Source of the DNA: JBDTES01 sp039922435
Lineage (GTDB): Bacteria > Patescibacteriota > Saccharimonadia > Saccharimonadales > UBA4665
Reading direction: 5' to 3'
Assembly (NCBI GenBank): GCA_039922435.1
Contig: JBDTES010000009.1
Span: 1 to 64,000 of the forward strand
DNA length: 64,000 bases
This document shows positions 50,066 through 58,873 of the stretch, in pieces. Numbering within the stretch: the stretch's first letter is position 1; each line of letters begins with the position of its first letter. The notes under the pieces were generated by a model. The model did no database searches, had not been told where the DNA came from, and saw nothing but the letters and a program-made list of their open reading frames with translations. A program made the translations under genes and the position numbers.

Positions 50066-52047
50066 TATCTTAGCTTCTTTTTACCAGTTGATTGACTCTC
50101 TAAAATATCCTTGAGGCTCATATAACCACCTGGTGCTACCCCAACGGTAGCTGCTTCGGCAGGAGTTGGGACCACGATCTGTTCGACAAATTTAGACGGC
50201 AACTGAGGCGGTAAAGTGTAGGCTGCGAGGTGTGCCTGCTTATCAAAACTTGGTGCAACACTATATTCTAGAGTCTGCGCTTTTAGACAAGGTAATATTT
50301 GACCCTGACTCGATAATCGCAGCAAACATTCACGCGCGTTAAGCGAAGTTAGTAACTTAACCCTAATGTCACTTTCTTTTAAGCCCTTCGCAACCTCTTG
50401 TTCAACTGTCTCCTGGGGTAATTCTATGGTCAAATTGCCCTCAAGCGCCCGAGCATCTTCCTCAGACACTCGAAAGACATAATAATTTTGGACATTAGCA
50501 AAGATAGATTCCTGCAGAGGCTTATCAATCTGCCCGAAGTACTGCTGAGTTAAGAAAACAAAGAGATTATATTTGCGAGCTTCAGCCAAAATACTGGCTA
50601 AGGCTGGGTTTTGAATCACTGAGACTTCATCTATAATTAGAATAATCTTTTCGTTAAAAGTTTGAGCTTGAGCCAGCAAGAAAAGCTGCTGGATAAGCAA
50701 GCCGGCCACGGTCTTGACTACCTTTTCGCCCATACTAACTTTATTAAGAGAGAAGACTGTCAAGAAATTGCTACGAATTAACGAGGCAATCGATTGAGCG
50801 CTTTCGTTCTGCTCACCTAGACTTGGCTGCAGCTGCATCTCGTCGACTAACGACACGACTGGAGAAATCGTTTCATTATAATACTGAGTTCGTAATTCAT
50901 TAAAATCAGTTCCAAAAAACTGAGCGATATTTGGTGGTACGTAGCCCTCTACATGCTGTAAAATCTGATTGCGATACTCAATATCGGTTAGAAACCGTTT
51001 GAGTTGATGGAGCGACATCGCCTGAGCTGTCATCAGGACAAAAAGACTAAACCGGAGCATTCGTTCTAGCTTGGGGTTAAACTGTTCTGCTAGCAAAGAT
51101 TTTAACAGTGCGCCGGTAAGCTCGACTGCAGCTGAGATATCCGTTCCAGCGCCACCAAACAGTTCGGCTGACTCTTGGCCTTTAAAGTTCACAATATGCG
51201 ACCCATTAATAGACGACAAATCATCTTCTAGGGCAGCATGGGGATCAATTACGACAACTCGGTAATTAGCCCGTTGACCCTGGCTTTTATCCAGCCTATC
51301 AATAATCAGACTAATCAACTTAGACTTACCACTGCCACTAGAGCCAATAATTAGTGAGTGCTTATCGAAATCATAGCTCTGGAGGTTTAAATAGTAATTA
51401 TTTGGTAAATACGGGAAGGTATCTACCTCGAACACGGCATTCAAATTGTCGCTCTGCAGCATGTGCATAGATTTCTGGATATCGATATACTGTGGCAGTT
51501 TAGCTCGCATATATTTTGTATTGTCCGCAAAATCGACTGCCAGAAGTTGAGCTGGCAGGTTTAGAAGCATCTTACGAGCAATCTTGTAGTGCCCGACTGA
51601 TGTTTTAAAATATAGTTGAATAGCCGTGTGGGCTTTGGTTGAGGAAGCATTTCTGATACTAAAAACCACCGCCTCGAGATCCTTATGGCGCTGGACTTGA
51701 TACTTTTCGCGCATGTCAAGTAACGAACCACCTGTGACGTACTGAACGAATCTCTCGGCCCCGGCGCTGGTAGGTAGGTTAACTTGGGCAAATGGAACTG
51801 GCCGCAGCACAACGCCGCTTAGATTACTCGACAGCAGACCCACGTCTTTATTAGAACCCACAAAATAGCGCACAGCACTATTCTCTAGTTTTACAACCAG
51901 CTTCCACCTCGTTAAAAAGCCAATGTGCTGCGACAGACCAAGCAATACCTTTTGCCAGTCAGACTTACTAAAGGCGTCTTGCAACAAGAATAATTCATAC
52001 CAACACTTCATGCCCTGATACTTATCGGCTTCCATTGCTATAAGCAT
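50065..52047 (-). CDS. HerA/VirB4-type P-loop ATPase
   Basis: A 660-residue ATPase. The N-terminal ~225 residues are unrecognised. The core has Walker A GSSGSGKS (235-242), VVVIDPHAALEDD (264-276), Walker B IILIIDE (468-474) and VFLTQQY (497-503), the layout of HerA/FtsK/VirB4-like ATPases that move DNA or protein through rings. It has no membrane segments. The start may be the ATG at 52047 or the ATG at 52035, which follows TATGCT by 7 bases; coordinates use the longer. It is co-expressed with the solenoid protein, a pairing I do not know from described systems. Confidence 0.75.
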   Translation of the reverse strand: MLIAMEADKYQGMKCWYELFLLQDAFSKSDWQKVLLGLSQHIGFLTRWKLVVKLENSAVRYFVGSNKDVGLLSSNLSGVVLRPVPFAQVNLPTSAGAERFVQYVTGGSLLDMREKYQVQRHKDLEAVVFSIRNASSTKAHTAIQLYFKTSVGHYKIARKMLLNLPAQLLAVDFADNTKYMRAKLPQYIDIQKSMHMLQSDNLNAVFEVDTFPYLPNNYYLNLQSYDFDKHSLIIGSSGSGKSKLISLIIDRLDKSQGQRANYRVVVIDPHAALEDDLSSINGSHIVNFKGQESAELFGGAGTDISAAVELTGALLKSLLAEQFNPKLERMLRFSLFVLMTAQAMSLHQLKRFLTDIEYRNQILQHVEGYVPPNIAQFFGTDFNELRTQYYNETISPVVSLVDEMQLQPSLGEQNESAQSIASLIRSNFLTVFSLNKVSMGEKVVKTVAGLLIQQLFLLAQAQTFNEKIILIIDEVSVIQNPALASILAEARKYNLFVFLTQQYFGQIDKPLQESIFANVQNYYVFRVSEEDARALEGNLTIELPQETVEQEVAKGLKESDIRVKLLTSLNARECLLRLSSQGQILPCLKAQTLEYSVAPSFDKQAHLAAYTLPPQLPSKFVEQIVVPTPAEAATVGVAPGGYMSLKDILESQSTGKKKLR

Positions 52048-52229
52048 ACGAGTTTACAGCCCCACACGCAATATTTACCCTTATGGCTCCACATAGAATC
52101 TCGGATGTTACCGTGTATCTCGCTAATATTTATAAGTTCTCAACAAATCTATGATAAATAACTTGATCTACTCAGTATGATATTTACACTATTCTAATCT
52201 TAATCTTCGCGGAAGCAAGCACTAGAGGA

Positions 52230-54194
52230 TTACATCTTGGATTTTATGTCTTTGATGATATCACGGAGTTCGGCAGCTTTTTCGAATTCTAGATTGGCAG
52301 AAGCCAACTCCATCTGAGATGAAAGGTCTTTAAGCAAGCTACCGTATTCGTCTTTCGGTATCTTCTTGAGGTCGAGTTTGGCACGCTTGGCATCTTCCGG
52401 TAGGAGCTGGCTCATTCGGCCTTCAACTACCCTAGTAATTCCAGTCGGGGTAATCCCGTGCTCGTGGTTGTAAGCCTCTTGAATCTTGCGGCGGCGAGTC
52501 GTCTCATCCATCGTACGCTGCATGCTCTTGGTTATGCGGTCGGCATACATAATCACGTGGCCTTCAACGTGACGGGCCGCCCGGCCGACTGTCTGAATCA
52601 AGGCTTGCTCACCTCGCAGAAAACCTTCTTTATCGGCATCCATAATTACAACCAGAGAGACCTCAGGTAGGTCTAGCCCCTCACGTAGCAGGTTAATGCC
52701 TACCAGCACGTCGTAAACACCTAGCCGCAGATCACGTAAAATATCGGTTCGCTCTAGCGTATCAATATCGCTATGTAAATAAGTCACCTTCAGATTAATC
52801 TCTTTTAGGTAATCAGTTAAATCCTCGCTCATCCGCTTAGTTAGAGTCGTAATCAGGACACGCTGGTGCTTGGCCACGATTTTACGTATTTCGGCTATCA
52901 AATCATCAATCTGCCCCTCAATCGGCCGAACTTCGATCGGCGGGTCAAGTAGGCCAGTCGGCCGAATTACCTGCTCGACTGGTTTGGGACTACGACTAAG
53001 TTCGTATTCGGCCGGAGTAGCACTAACATATACCACTTGGTTAACGTGACGTTCGAATTCGGTAAAAGTTAGCGGTCGGTTATCAAGCGCACTAGGTAAG
53101 CGAAAGCCGTACTCTACCAATGTCTCTTTGCGGGCCCGATCGCCATTATACATACCACGGATTTGCGGCATGCTCATATGCGATTCATCAACAAACATCA
53201 AGAAATCATCTGGATAGTAATCCATTAGCGTGGCCGGCTGTTCGCCTTGGGCCCGATCAGTCAGGTAACGACTATAATTCTCGATACCTTTTACAAAACC
53301 AGTTTCTTCGAGCATTTCAAGGTCAAACTTAGTCCTCTGACCAATCCTCTGCGCCTCGATTAGCTTATTTTGGCTCTTAAACTCAGCCACTCGATTAACC
53401 ATCTCATGATCAATCTTGCCTAAAGCCACTTTAAGCTTCTCTTGTGGGGTCACGTAGTGACTGCTTGGGAAGATTTTGATTTCGTCCATATTACCTTTGA
53501 GGATCTCACCAGTTAATGGATCAATCTGGGTTATTCGGTCAACTTCATCACCAAAAAACTCGAGTCGATAAGCTAATTCTTCGCCAGCCGGATAGACATC
53601 TACCACATCGCCATGTACCCGAAAGGTGCTGCGATGGAAATCAATATCGTTTCGTTTATATTGAATATCGGTCAGCTGACGCAGCATTTTATCGCGGACT
53701 CGGCGCTCACCCTTTTTAACACTAACAGCTAGGCTGTTATAGTCAGATGGTGAGCCAATTCCGTAAATACAGCTAACACTAGCTACAATTATGACGTCAC
53801 GGCGGCTCAGTAGACTGTCGGTGGCAGCGTGACGTAAACGATCAATTTCTTCGTTGATAGCACTGTCTTTCTCAATAAAAGTATCAGACCGCGCAATGTA
53901 GGCCTCGGGCTGGTAATAATCAAAATAACTAACGAAATAATGAACGGCATTGTTCGGAAAGAACTTCTTAAATTCACCGTAGAGCTGAGCTGCTAGCGTC
54001 TTATTATGGCTAACTATCAACGTCGGCTTCTGAGTATTCTGGATAATATTAGCCATCGTAAATGTCTTACCACTACCAGTCACACCCATCAGGGTCTGCT
54101 CTTTGACGCCTTTATTAAGCCCAGCTGTTAGCTGGGCAATAGCCGTCGGCTGATCACCAGTCGGCTGGTAGCCACTCTCAAGTTCAAATCTCAT
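52230..54194 (-). CDS. uvrB: Excinuclease ABC subunit B
   Basis: DNA damage-verifying helicase of nucleotide excision repair. The 654 residues carry Walker A GVTGSGKT (37-44), the beta-hairpin region HYFVSYFDYYQPEAYI (about 85-100), helicase motif YVSATPAEYE and, at the C-terminus, the UVR domain that binds UvrC (SSQMELASANLEFEKAAELRD). The ATG is 6 bases after TATAAT without ribosome site. uvrA and uvrC are not in the window. Confidence 0.97.
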   Translation of the reverse strand: MRFELESGYQPTGDQPTAIAQLTAGLNKGVKEQTLMGVTGSGKTFTMANIIQNTQKPTLIVSHNKTLAAQLYGEFKKFFPNNAVHYFVSYFDYYQPEAYIARSDTFIEKDSAINEEIDRLRHAATDSLLSRRDVIIVASVSCIYGIGSPSDYNSLAVSVKKGERRVRDKMLRQLTDIQYKRNDIDFHRSTFRVHGDVVDVYPAGEELAYRLEFFGDEVDRITQIDPLTGEILKGNMDEIKIFPSSHYVTPQEKLKVALGKIDHEMVNRVAEFKSQNKLIEAQRIGQRTKFDLEMLEETGFVKGIENYSRYLTDRAQGEQPATLMDYYPDDFLMFVDESHMSMPQIRGMYNGDRARKETLVEYGFRLPSALDNRPLTFTEFERHVNQVVYVSATPAEYELSRSPKPVEQVIRPTGLLDPPIEVRPIEGQIDDLIAEIRKIVAKHQRVLITTLTKRMSEDLTDYLKEINLKVTYLHSDIDTLERTDILRDLRLGVYDVLVGINLLREGLDLPEVSLVVIMDADKEGFLRGEQALIQTVGRAARHVEGHVIMYADRITKSMQRTMDETTRRRKIQEAYNHEHGITPTGITRVVEGRMSQLLPEDAKRAKLDLKKIPKDEYGSLLKDLSSQMELASANLEFEKAAELRDIIKDIKSKM

Positions 54195-54200
54195 ATATCT

Positions 54201-54206
54201 ATTATA
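54201..54206 (-). promoter_or_regulatory. -10 box of uvrB, TATAAT
   Basis: Perfect TATAAT ending 6 bases before the uvrB ATG: predicted leaderless start. No LexA-like site was noticed. Confidence 0.65.
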
Positions 54207-54216
54207 GTATAGACGG

Positions 54217-54903
54217 TTAGCCTAAGGCACTAAAAATAGCTGCACCCAACTCAATGCTAGTTATTTTTGCGCGCAATTGATTAAGTGCACTTGGTTGCTG
54301 GCTATCTGGTACTCCATCCATGCAAGCCCCTGGCCCACCATGCATTGAATAGCTATAATTTCCTATTATCCACCTAGATCCTGGATCATTTGACTTATCT
54401 GCACGCATAATACTTACCCCTATCTCCTTACACGCCTCTACGGTTGTGACGGATGACTTAAGTAGTAAGTTTATGCAGTCTGCACTGCCCTCTATCCCGT
54501 AATCCCCAGAACAATCGGTTGGTGAATCATATGTTACTTTTGCGGCGTCTTCAAAACTCACCTTGATTCCCCATTCTTTGATAGCTAAGGATTTCTGATT
54601 CGAATCAGCAGTAGAGTTATCTGAATGATAACTTGTATCCGTGAAGGTTTTGCCAGCCTTTGTAATACATTGAGGTGGATAAGTTTGAAGTATGTTGCTG
54701 CCAGCCGCTTTTTTACAACCAGCAAAGTCCTTAACTATTACAGCTTGACTAGATAATTGTGATTTATTGGTATTCAAGAGTGTTTTGTTTGTAGACTTCT
54801 GGCTAGAATAAACGAACCAGCCTGCAAAGCCGAGGATAGCAATTATAATTATAACTAGAAGTGATTCGGCTAAACTAAAGCCTTGTTGATTTAGTTTATT
54901 CAT
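54217..54903 (-). CDS. Type IV prepilin-like protein (copy 1)
   Basis: A 228-residue pilin or pseudopilin. The class III signal QQGFSLAESL has the prepilin peptidase site after Gly and Glu at +5, followed by a hydrophobic stretch (LLVIIIIAILGFAGWFVY). The exported domain contains EWGIKVSFEDAAKVTY and at least six cysteines. A good AAGGAG lies 7 bases before ATG, and TATAAT at 54939-54944 may give it its own promoter. The first ~34 codons are nearly identical at DNA level to the neighbouring prepilin, while the globular domain has diverged. A partner of the PilB-like ATPase at 34151. Confidence 0.88.
   Translation of the reverse strand: MNKLNQQGFSLAESLLVIIIIAILGFAGWFVYSSQKSTNKTLLNTNKSQLSSQAVIVKDFAGCKKAAGSNILQTYPPQCITKAGKTFTDTSYHSDNSTADSNQKSLAIKEWGIKVSFEDAAKVTYDSPTDCSGDYGIEGSADCINLLLKSSVTTVEACKEIGVSIMRADKSNDPGSRWIIGNYSYSMHGGPGACMDGVPDSQQPSALNQLRAKITSIELGAAIFSALG
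54781..54886 (-). repeat. Direct repeat within prepilin 1 (signal/helix block)
   Basis: This 106-base block matches 55517-55622 at all but three positions; from 54803 to 54886 there are 84 identical bases in a row. It covers codons for the prepilin signal and hydrophobic helix. Confidence 0.95.
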
Positions 54904-54938
54904 ATATTAGCTCCTTCTAAGTGCATTATTAAGATATT

Positions 54939-54944
54939 ATTATA
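54939..54944 (-). promoter_or_regulatory. -10 box TATAAT upstream of prepilin 1
   Basis: TATAAT 35 bases before the ATG at 54903, in the AT-rich gap between the prepilin genes. No convincing -35 in standard position. Confidence 0.4.
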
Positions 54945-55054
54945 CAACATTTATATAAAATAGCATGTGGTGATTATTCGTAGTAGTCGAGCATAGTTAT
55001 GACTAAAAAATTTTAAAGTATATCCACTAGTTCTCAGGACTTGCCACCCCAGGC

Positions 55055-55642
55055 CTAAAGTAACTCAATATTTAAGGAATCTGTGTCTATGCGGGATATC
55101 AACGCTCTATCCGTTGTGGTTCCACAACCAAGATCACCACCAGTCGTCCAATAATAGTAGCCACCGACCTGTTTAACACCCCCCACACTCATAGAATCGT
55201 TTACCTTAACTGACGTTGGCTTTTCGGTAGAGCGCAGTAACGCACCAATATCCGAGCTACAAGTCTTATCCTGTATTTGACCAGCGTTAGCAACCACCTC
55301 CACGTTTGAGTCATATGGTGACCCATAATAAGAACCATTAGGTTGTGATGTGTATTTATAATGAACTTTGCTGGCATCTCTAAGTTGTATCTTCACGCCC
55401 CATTCGGTGATGAAAAGGTATCTCTGGGTATCAACCTTATCCTTACCTAATATACTGGCGTCCTTTACGTCATTCTCCTTCACTCTGGCAGCTGTACTTT
55501 TACCTGTTTCCTTAAATGTTTTGTCTGTAGACCTCTGACTAGAATAAACGAACCAGCCTGCAAAGCCGAGGATAGCAATTATAATTATAACTAGAAGTGA
55601 TTCGGCTAAACTAAAGCCTTGTCGGTTCAAGCGAGTACCCAT
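55055..55642 (-). CDS. Type IV prepilin-like protein (copy 2)
   Basis: A 195-residue prepilin with the signal RQGFSLAESLLVII and the same hydrophobic helix as copy 1. The exported domain starts with EWGVKIQLRDASKVHY, aligned with EWGIKVSFEDAAKVTY of copy 1, so the two are paralogues whose heads diverged. It has fewer cysteines (C in KTCSSD and LGCGTT). AAGGAG lies 7 bases before ATG. It precedes copy 1 on the same strand with 151 bases between. Confidence 0.88.
   Translation of the reverse strand: MGTRLNRQGFSLAESLLVIIIIAILGFAGWFVYSSQRSTDKTFKETGKSTAARVKENDVKDASILGKDKVDTQRYLFITEWGVKIQLRDASKVHYKYTSQPNGSYYGSPYDSNVEVVANAGQIQDKTCSSDIGALLRSTEKPTSVKVNDSMSVGGVKQVGGYYYWTTGGDLGCGTTTDRALISRIDTDSLNIELL
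55517..55622 (-). repeat. Direct repeat within prepilin 2 (signal/helix block)
   Basis: Second copy of the 106-base block at 54781-54886, with three differences, all at one end. The run 55539-55622 is identical to 54803-54886. Confidence 0.95.
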
Positions 55643-55745
55643 ATTGAGTCTCCTTAATTAGAATAATACTTGTGATTATACAGGAATAATGGAAACACGG
55701 AATAGAGAGTTATTATGAGGTAGAGGATCTAACCCACTTATGGTT

Positions 55746-55751
55746 TATAAT
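55746..55751 (+). promoter_or_regulatory. -10 box TATAAT of the LOG-family gene
   Basis: TATAAT ends 7 bases before the ATG at 55759; leaderless start predicted. Confidence 0.6.
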
Positions 55752-55758
55752 CTTTAGT

Positions 55759-56481
55759 ATGAACAATACTGATGACAAAGCAAAAATACCAAAACGCGAG
55801 ATTATCCAAAACGAACTCCTGACCGAGACGTCCGAACGATTAAGCCGAATCGACAAAGAATTCGCCGACGGATTCGATATAATGAATAGATATAATGACA
55901 CGGTCACGATATTTGGATCAGCCAGGTTTGACGAGAGTAGTCCGTACTACCAAAAAGCCCGAGAAGTGGCAACAGCTCTGTCTAATGAAGGCTACACCAT
56001 CGTCACTGGGGGTGGGAGTGGAATTATGGAGGCCGGAAATCGGGGTGCCTTTGAGGCCAACGGTAACTCAGTTGGTTTTAATATCAAGTTACCCAAGGAG
56101 CAATCCCTAAACCCCTACACCACGGAATCAAAGCCTTTCCGCTATTTCTTCTCACGCAAAGTCATACTAGCTTACGGCGCCAGCGCTTATATCTATTTCC
56201 CTGGCGGCTTCGGTACAATGGATGAATTATTCGAGATTATGACATTGATCCAAACTAAAAAAATGCCCGCAGCCCCCATAATCTTGGTTGGTGGCGAGTA
56301 TTGGATGCACCTAGATTACTTTATTAAGTCACAACTACTCAAAGGAGCCCAAACTATCAGCCCCGGCGATGAAGATCTCTATACCATAACTGAAGATATC
56401 GAAGTCATTAAAGCAGTAGTTAATGAGCACCGCGACAAAGTTAGCCCCTTAGGGAACACTAAACCCGACAAAGAAGACTAA
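55759..56481 (+). CDS. LOG family (TIGR00730-type) nucleotide phosphoribohydrolase-like protein
   Basis: A 240-residue Rossmann-like protein with the LOG signature PGGFGTMDE (148-156) and TGGGSGIMEAGNRGA (83-97). Characterised members split nucleoside 5'-monophosphates such as cytokinin ribotides to base and ribose phosphate; they are often mislabelled lysine decarboxylases. In this genome a nucleotide salvage or housecleaning role is more likely than cytokinin making. Convergent with the unknown 415-residue gene, 3 bases between the stops. Confidence 0.88.
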   Translation: MNNTDDKAKIPKREIIQNELLTETSERLSRIDKEFADGFDIMNRYNDTVTIFGSARFDESSPYYQKAREVATALSNEGYTIVTGGGSGIMEAGNRGAFEANGNSVGFNIKLPKEQSLNPYTTESKPFRYFFSRKVILAYGASAYIYFPGGFGTMDELFEIMTLIQTKKMPAAPIILVGGEYWMHLDYFIKSQLLKGAQTISPGDEDLYTITEDIEVIKAVVNEHRDKVSPLGNTKPDKED

Positions 56482-56484
56482 ACC

Positions 56485-57732
56485 CTACAACGTTTCATCA
56501 TCATCGATAGCTGGCTCAGGTAAGAGTTGTTGGTTAAGTTGCCCTAAGATGATTGCTTCTAGACTCTCTTGATGAAGATACCCACTAAGCAGTTCATGCC
56601 AGACAGACTGTCTCATGTAATGGACAATTCGGTCGCCATAAGGTAGTCGATTACAGACCGAAAGGGCTACATCTAGCATATTAAACGAAACCGGCTGCCC
56701 CTGGTCCAGCAGTGCCAACATTTGGCCGTCTTGCCAAAATTCTAAAGCACCATGCAGACCAGTCAGTGTTTGCTCGGCTTCGTGCCAAGTTAGATCTTCT
56801 GGCTGGACGTGTGGCTCAAACAGCTCGGGGTGATAATCGTGTCTACCACGACCGTAAAAACGTTGAATAATCCGCCAAGGTAGCGGTCGGCCGGCCAATT
56901 CTACCCCAGTCAGTGGTTCGCTGGTTATAGCCTCAACAAAAATATCTCCGAATCCAGGCCTGACCTGTTGTAGCTTTAGAAATGAACTAAGTGAGCGCAT
57001 CTCATTTATATATTCAAACGCTAGTAGAATAGTCGTTATAGCCAGTCCAGGTAAATCCTGACCCAATGGCATAATTACTACCGCGCCAAGCTCATTAACA
57101 GGCATCATATTATGTTTATTACGTGAGACAAACTGACTAGCTAGTTCGGGCCACTTCTTAGTATTTGGCAAATAAAACGTTATCGGTCTAATTTCAAAAT
57201 CAGTCGAGCTAAGGTTTTTATAAGCAATTAGGCGCTTACGCTGCCAATCCTCGGTCTCGTATACGCCAGCAGCCACTAATAGTTGAGCAATTGGCTCATG
57301 TTTGAGCATTGAGTCAACCGAACGATAACCAAGCTTCTTCATTGTAATCTTAGGCGGTATTTTCTTGATAAGCTTGCGCATAACAGTTGGTTTAACAACA
57401 AAGCAATCGGTCGAAATCTCTAATTTCTCAAGTACTAGTTTAATCTTGTCCAAGATTTGACTTGAATCGGCATTATCACTAATACTAATCGATTGTCGAA
57501 GACGAACCTCGTCAGCCTTAAACCGTTCGCTTAAGGCAGCATATAGTTCGGTTCCACTTGTGTCATCTGGATCAAGACCAAGCTTACGGATCTTGGCCCT
57601 AGTTTGACGCTCAATCTGAGATTGTAAACGGATATCCGCCCGAGGGCTGCCAGCAACTCTCTCAAGTTGCGCCAAATTTATCCGAAAATCAGATTCATTT
57701 ACACCCAAAAGCTCAGATAATATCCGTGACAT
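56485..57732 (-). CDS. Unknown 415-residue protein
   Basis: A large soluble protein with no recognised family. The N-terminal part has charged helices and the phrase IRKLGLDPDDTSGTELYAAL; the middle contains KPTVMRKLIKKIPPKITMKKLGYRSVDSMLKHEP, a helix-turn-helix-like basic stretch; the C-terminal half is mixed and ends acidic (PAIDDDETL). No membrane segment or nucleotide-binding motif is seen. TATAGC ends 5 bases before the ATG. It is long and well framed, so a real, possibly lineage-specific gene. Confidence 0.7.
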   Translation of the reverse strand: MSRILSELLGVNESDFRINLAQLERVAGSPRADIRLQSQIERQTRAKIRKLGLDPDDTSGTELYAALSERFKADEVRLRQSISISDNADSSQILDKIKLVLEKLEISTDCFVVKPTVMRKLIKKIPPKITMKKLGYRSVDSMLKHEPIAQLLVAAGVYETEDWQRKRLIAYKNLSSTDFEIRPITFYLPNTKKWPELASQFVSRNKHNMMPVNELGAVVIMPLGQDLPGLAITTILLAFEYINEMRSLSSFLKLQQVRPGFGDIFVEAITSEPLTGVELAGRPLPWRIIQRFYGRGRHDYHPELFEPHVQPEDLTWHEAEQTLTGLHGALEFWQDGQMLALLDQGQPVSFNMLDVALSVCNRLPYGDRIVHYMRQSVWHELLSGYLHQESLEAIILGQLNQQLLPEPAIDDDETL

Positions 57733-57737
57733 AGCTA

Positions 57738-57743
57738 GCTATA
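57738..57743 (-). promoter_or_regulatory. -10 box TATAGC of the unknown 415-residue gene
   Basis: TATAGC ends 5 bases before ATG 57732; weaker match than others, same layout. Confidence 0.35.
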
Positions 57744-57819
57744 TCTTAGCACAAGCAGCTTTGTGTTTAGTAGACATAAAATGATGATAAATAACTATAT
57801 AATTTAGTTAAGATTAAAA

Positions 57820-58839
57820 CTAAAAGCGCTCAGGCTTGTACCATTCAGGAGCTTTGCGTAAATAATCTTCTAACTCATGTTTTTTAAGCAAACCAGCTTG
57901 GGCACCGACTCCTTGGCAGACACTCATCGAATTGATTGGCGCCCACTGCAGAGCTGCCTCGATATTATCACCATGAGCTAAGGCTGCCACAAAGGTAGAA
58001 GCAAAGGCATCACCGGCCCCCGTACGGTCGACTGGCGGGGCTGGATCTGGGTATAACGGCATCTTCCAAGCTTCATTACCGTCCGAGGCATATGCCCCAT
58101 CTGGACCATCTGTTACAACTACTATCTTGGCGCCTAAATCGTGCAGCTTGTTCATTAAATCATGGACATCAGCGTGATTTCCACCGCCAACAGTAACAGC
58201 CTCTTCGCGGTTAAGGATTAATACGTCTGATTTCTGATACAAACGCTTTAACCGCTCAGCCCCAACAATCATCTGGAAAGTTCCAGGCTGAAAGGCCACC
58301 TTAACTTCTGGATGTTCATCTAACCAATCACAAATTTGGTCATGATATTCCAGCGCATGCTCACTAACCGAGCTAAAATAGACCCATTTTGGAATATCAA
58401 TACCATGTAATTTTGGCCATTCGTATCTGTATTTCTTGTGTTTAATCAGGATAGTTCGCTCGGCTTTATAACGCAGTACAAAATGATAATTACTATTCAT
58501 GTGGGGGTGAACCCGCACTAGGTTAGTCTCAACACCATTTTTCTTGAGTGTCGTTATAATATCTCGGCCATACTGATCATCACCGACGTTAGTAGCAAAA
58601 CTCGTGTCAAGCTCGAGATAAGTAAAAGCTACGGCGGCATTAGCGGCGTTACCAACCGCATAGACCACGTCGTGGTCATCAAACGGCAGCTTAGTGCCAA
58701 ACTCCATAGCTAAAACCTTCTTGCCGGTATCGTCGACATAAGTCCAGGCCTGATCGTCATTTAAGCGAATAAAGTCATCGATTACTACGTCACCAATACT
58801 AACAATATCAATTTGTTTACGTTCGTTAGATTCTGCCAT
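57820..58839 (-). CDS. PfkB-family carbohydrate kinase
   Basis: A 339-residue ribokinase-like sugar kinase. The C-terminal PfkB signature DRTGAGDAFASTF supplies the catalytic Asp and anion hole; the N-terminal sugar site is GNAANAAVAFTYLE with GDDQYGRDII. GGTGGGAAATA precedes ATG as a ribosome site. It follows the aldolase by 34 bases and is probably co-transcribed with it. Substrate could be fructose 6-phosphate, ribose or a nucleoside; next to fba, a phosphofructokinase-like role is attractive but unproven. Confidence 0.88.
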   Translation of the reverse strand: MAESNERKQIDIVSIGDVVIDDFIRLNDDQAWTYVDDTGKKVLAMEFGTKLPFDDHDVVYAVGNAANAAVAFTYLELDTSFATNVGDDQYGRDIITTLKKNGVETNLVRVHPHMNSNYHFVLRYKAERTILIKHKKYRYEWPKLHGIDIPKWVYFSSVSEHALEYHDQICDWLDEHPEVKVAFQPGTFQMIVGAERLKRLYQKSDVLILNREEAVTVGGGNHADVHDLMNKLHDLGAKIVVVTDGPDGAYASDGNEAWKMPLYPDPAPPVDRTGAGDAFASTFVAALAHGDNIEAALQWAPINSMSVCQGVGAQAGLLKKHELEDYLRKAPEWYKPERF

Positions 58840-58873
58840 TATTTCCCACCGTTTATAACTTTTATGCTTACGC

